This document shows positions 37,916 through 37,970 of a stretch of DNA of 37,970 bases, piece by piece. The notes under the pieces were generated by a model. It was not told where the DNA came from. It did not search any database and worked only from the letters and a program-made list of their open reading frames with translations. The stretch comes from an uncultured Bacteroidales bacterium. Lineage in GTDB: Bacteria > Bacteroidota > Bacteroidia > Bacteroidales > Muribaculaceae. Numbering within the stretch: the first letter of the stretch is position 1; each line of letters begins with the position of its first letter. The position numbers were made by a program, and so were the translations under genes. The stretch lies in NCBI GenBank assembly GCA_905210435.1, contig CAJLWO010000024.1:1-37970 (forward strand), written 5' to 3'.

Positions 37916-37970
37916 CACGGCTCTTTCATTTAAGACAAAAATAGAGACATAGCCCCCCCTTACCCGGTTC

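Overview
This 37.97-kb window is bacterial chromosome from a member of the Bacteroidales, most likely Muribaculaceae or a close gut relative (the family is an inference). The evidence is the Bacteroidetes-type promoter motif (TTTG or TTG, about 20 nt, TAnnTTTG) upstream of many genes, families largely confined to Bacteroidetes (DUF4831, DUF3943), a short-lid 189-residue adenylate kinase, and genes lacking recognisable Shine-Dalgarno sequences. Most of the window is ordinary core genome. There is no rRNA, tRNA, CRISPR array, complete insertion sequence or prophage that I can see.

Layout. 0.3-2.3 kb (minus): an ECF sigma factor, a one-pass membrane protein that is probably its anti-sigma, and a secreted protein. 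2.7-4.0 kb (minus): purine salvage and nucleotide genes hpt and adk. 4.1-12.8 kb (plus): NAD(P)HX repair enzyme, DUF4831 protein, the RelA/SpoT (p)ppGpp enzyme, a PgpH-like 7TM HD phosphodiesterase, and a DUF3943 envelope protein. 13.1-17.9 kb (minus): a compact, AT-richer exopolysaccharide export operon (Wza-like lipoprotein, Wzc-like tyrosine autokinase, Wzy/ligase-like membrane protein) behind a leader of about 300 nt. 18.5-21.7 kb (minus): S66 LD-carboxypeptidase, radical SAM protein, frr and pyrH. 21.9-24.7 kb (plus): a GT4 glycosyltransferase, an NAD-dependent epimerase and a small membrane protein.

24.7-26.2 kb is the accessory part: 750 bp without a protein gene but with nested hairpins and a strong terminator (candidate non-coding RNA), then a HigB-HigA-type toxin-antitoxin locus whose toxin frame has an in-frame TGA. 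26.2-31.3 kb (minus) is a tight parE-coaD-purU-ctpA cluster. 31.5-33.5 kb (minus) is greA, a HIT hydrolase and a thioredoxin-fold lipoprotein that lacks the CxxC motif. 33.9-36.6 kb (minus) holds a GT2 glycosyltransferase and a long-chain acyl-CoA synthetase, and 36.9-37.9 kb (plus) an ArgE-family deacylase.

The most interesting non-gene signals are a family of 82-84-bp inverted repeats built on GTAGGGACGC (three copies, all between genes), two very long perfect hairpins at gene ends (29 bp and 26 bp), a terminator-like hairpin inside the long greA leader, and the structured region before higBA. I found no convincing wholly new multi-gene system. All calls are from reading the sequence by eye; no database search or folding program was run.
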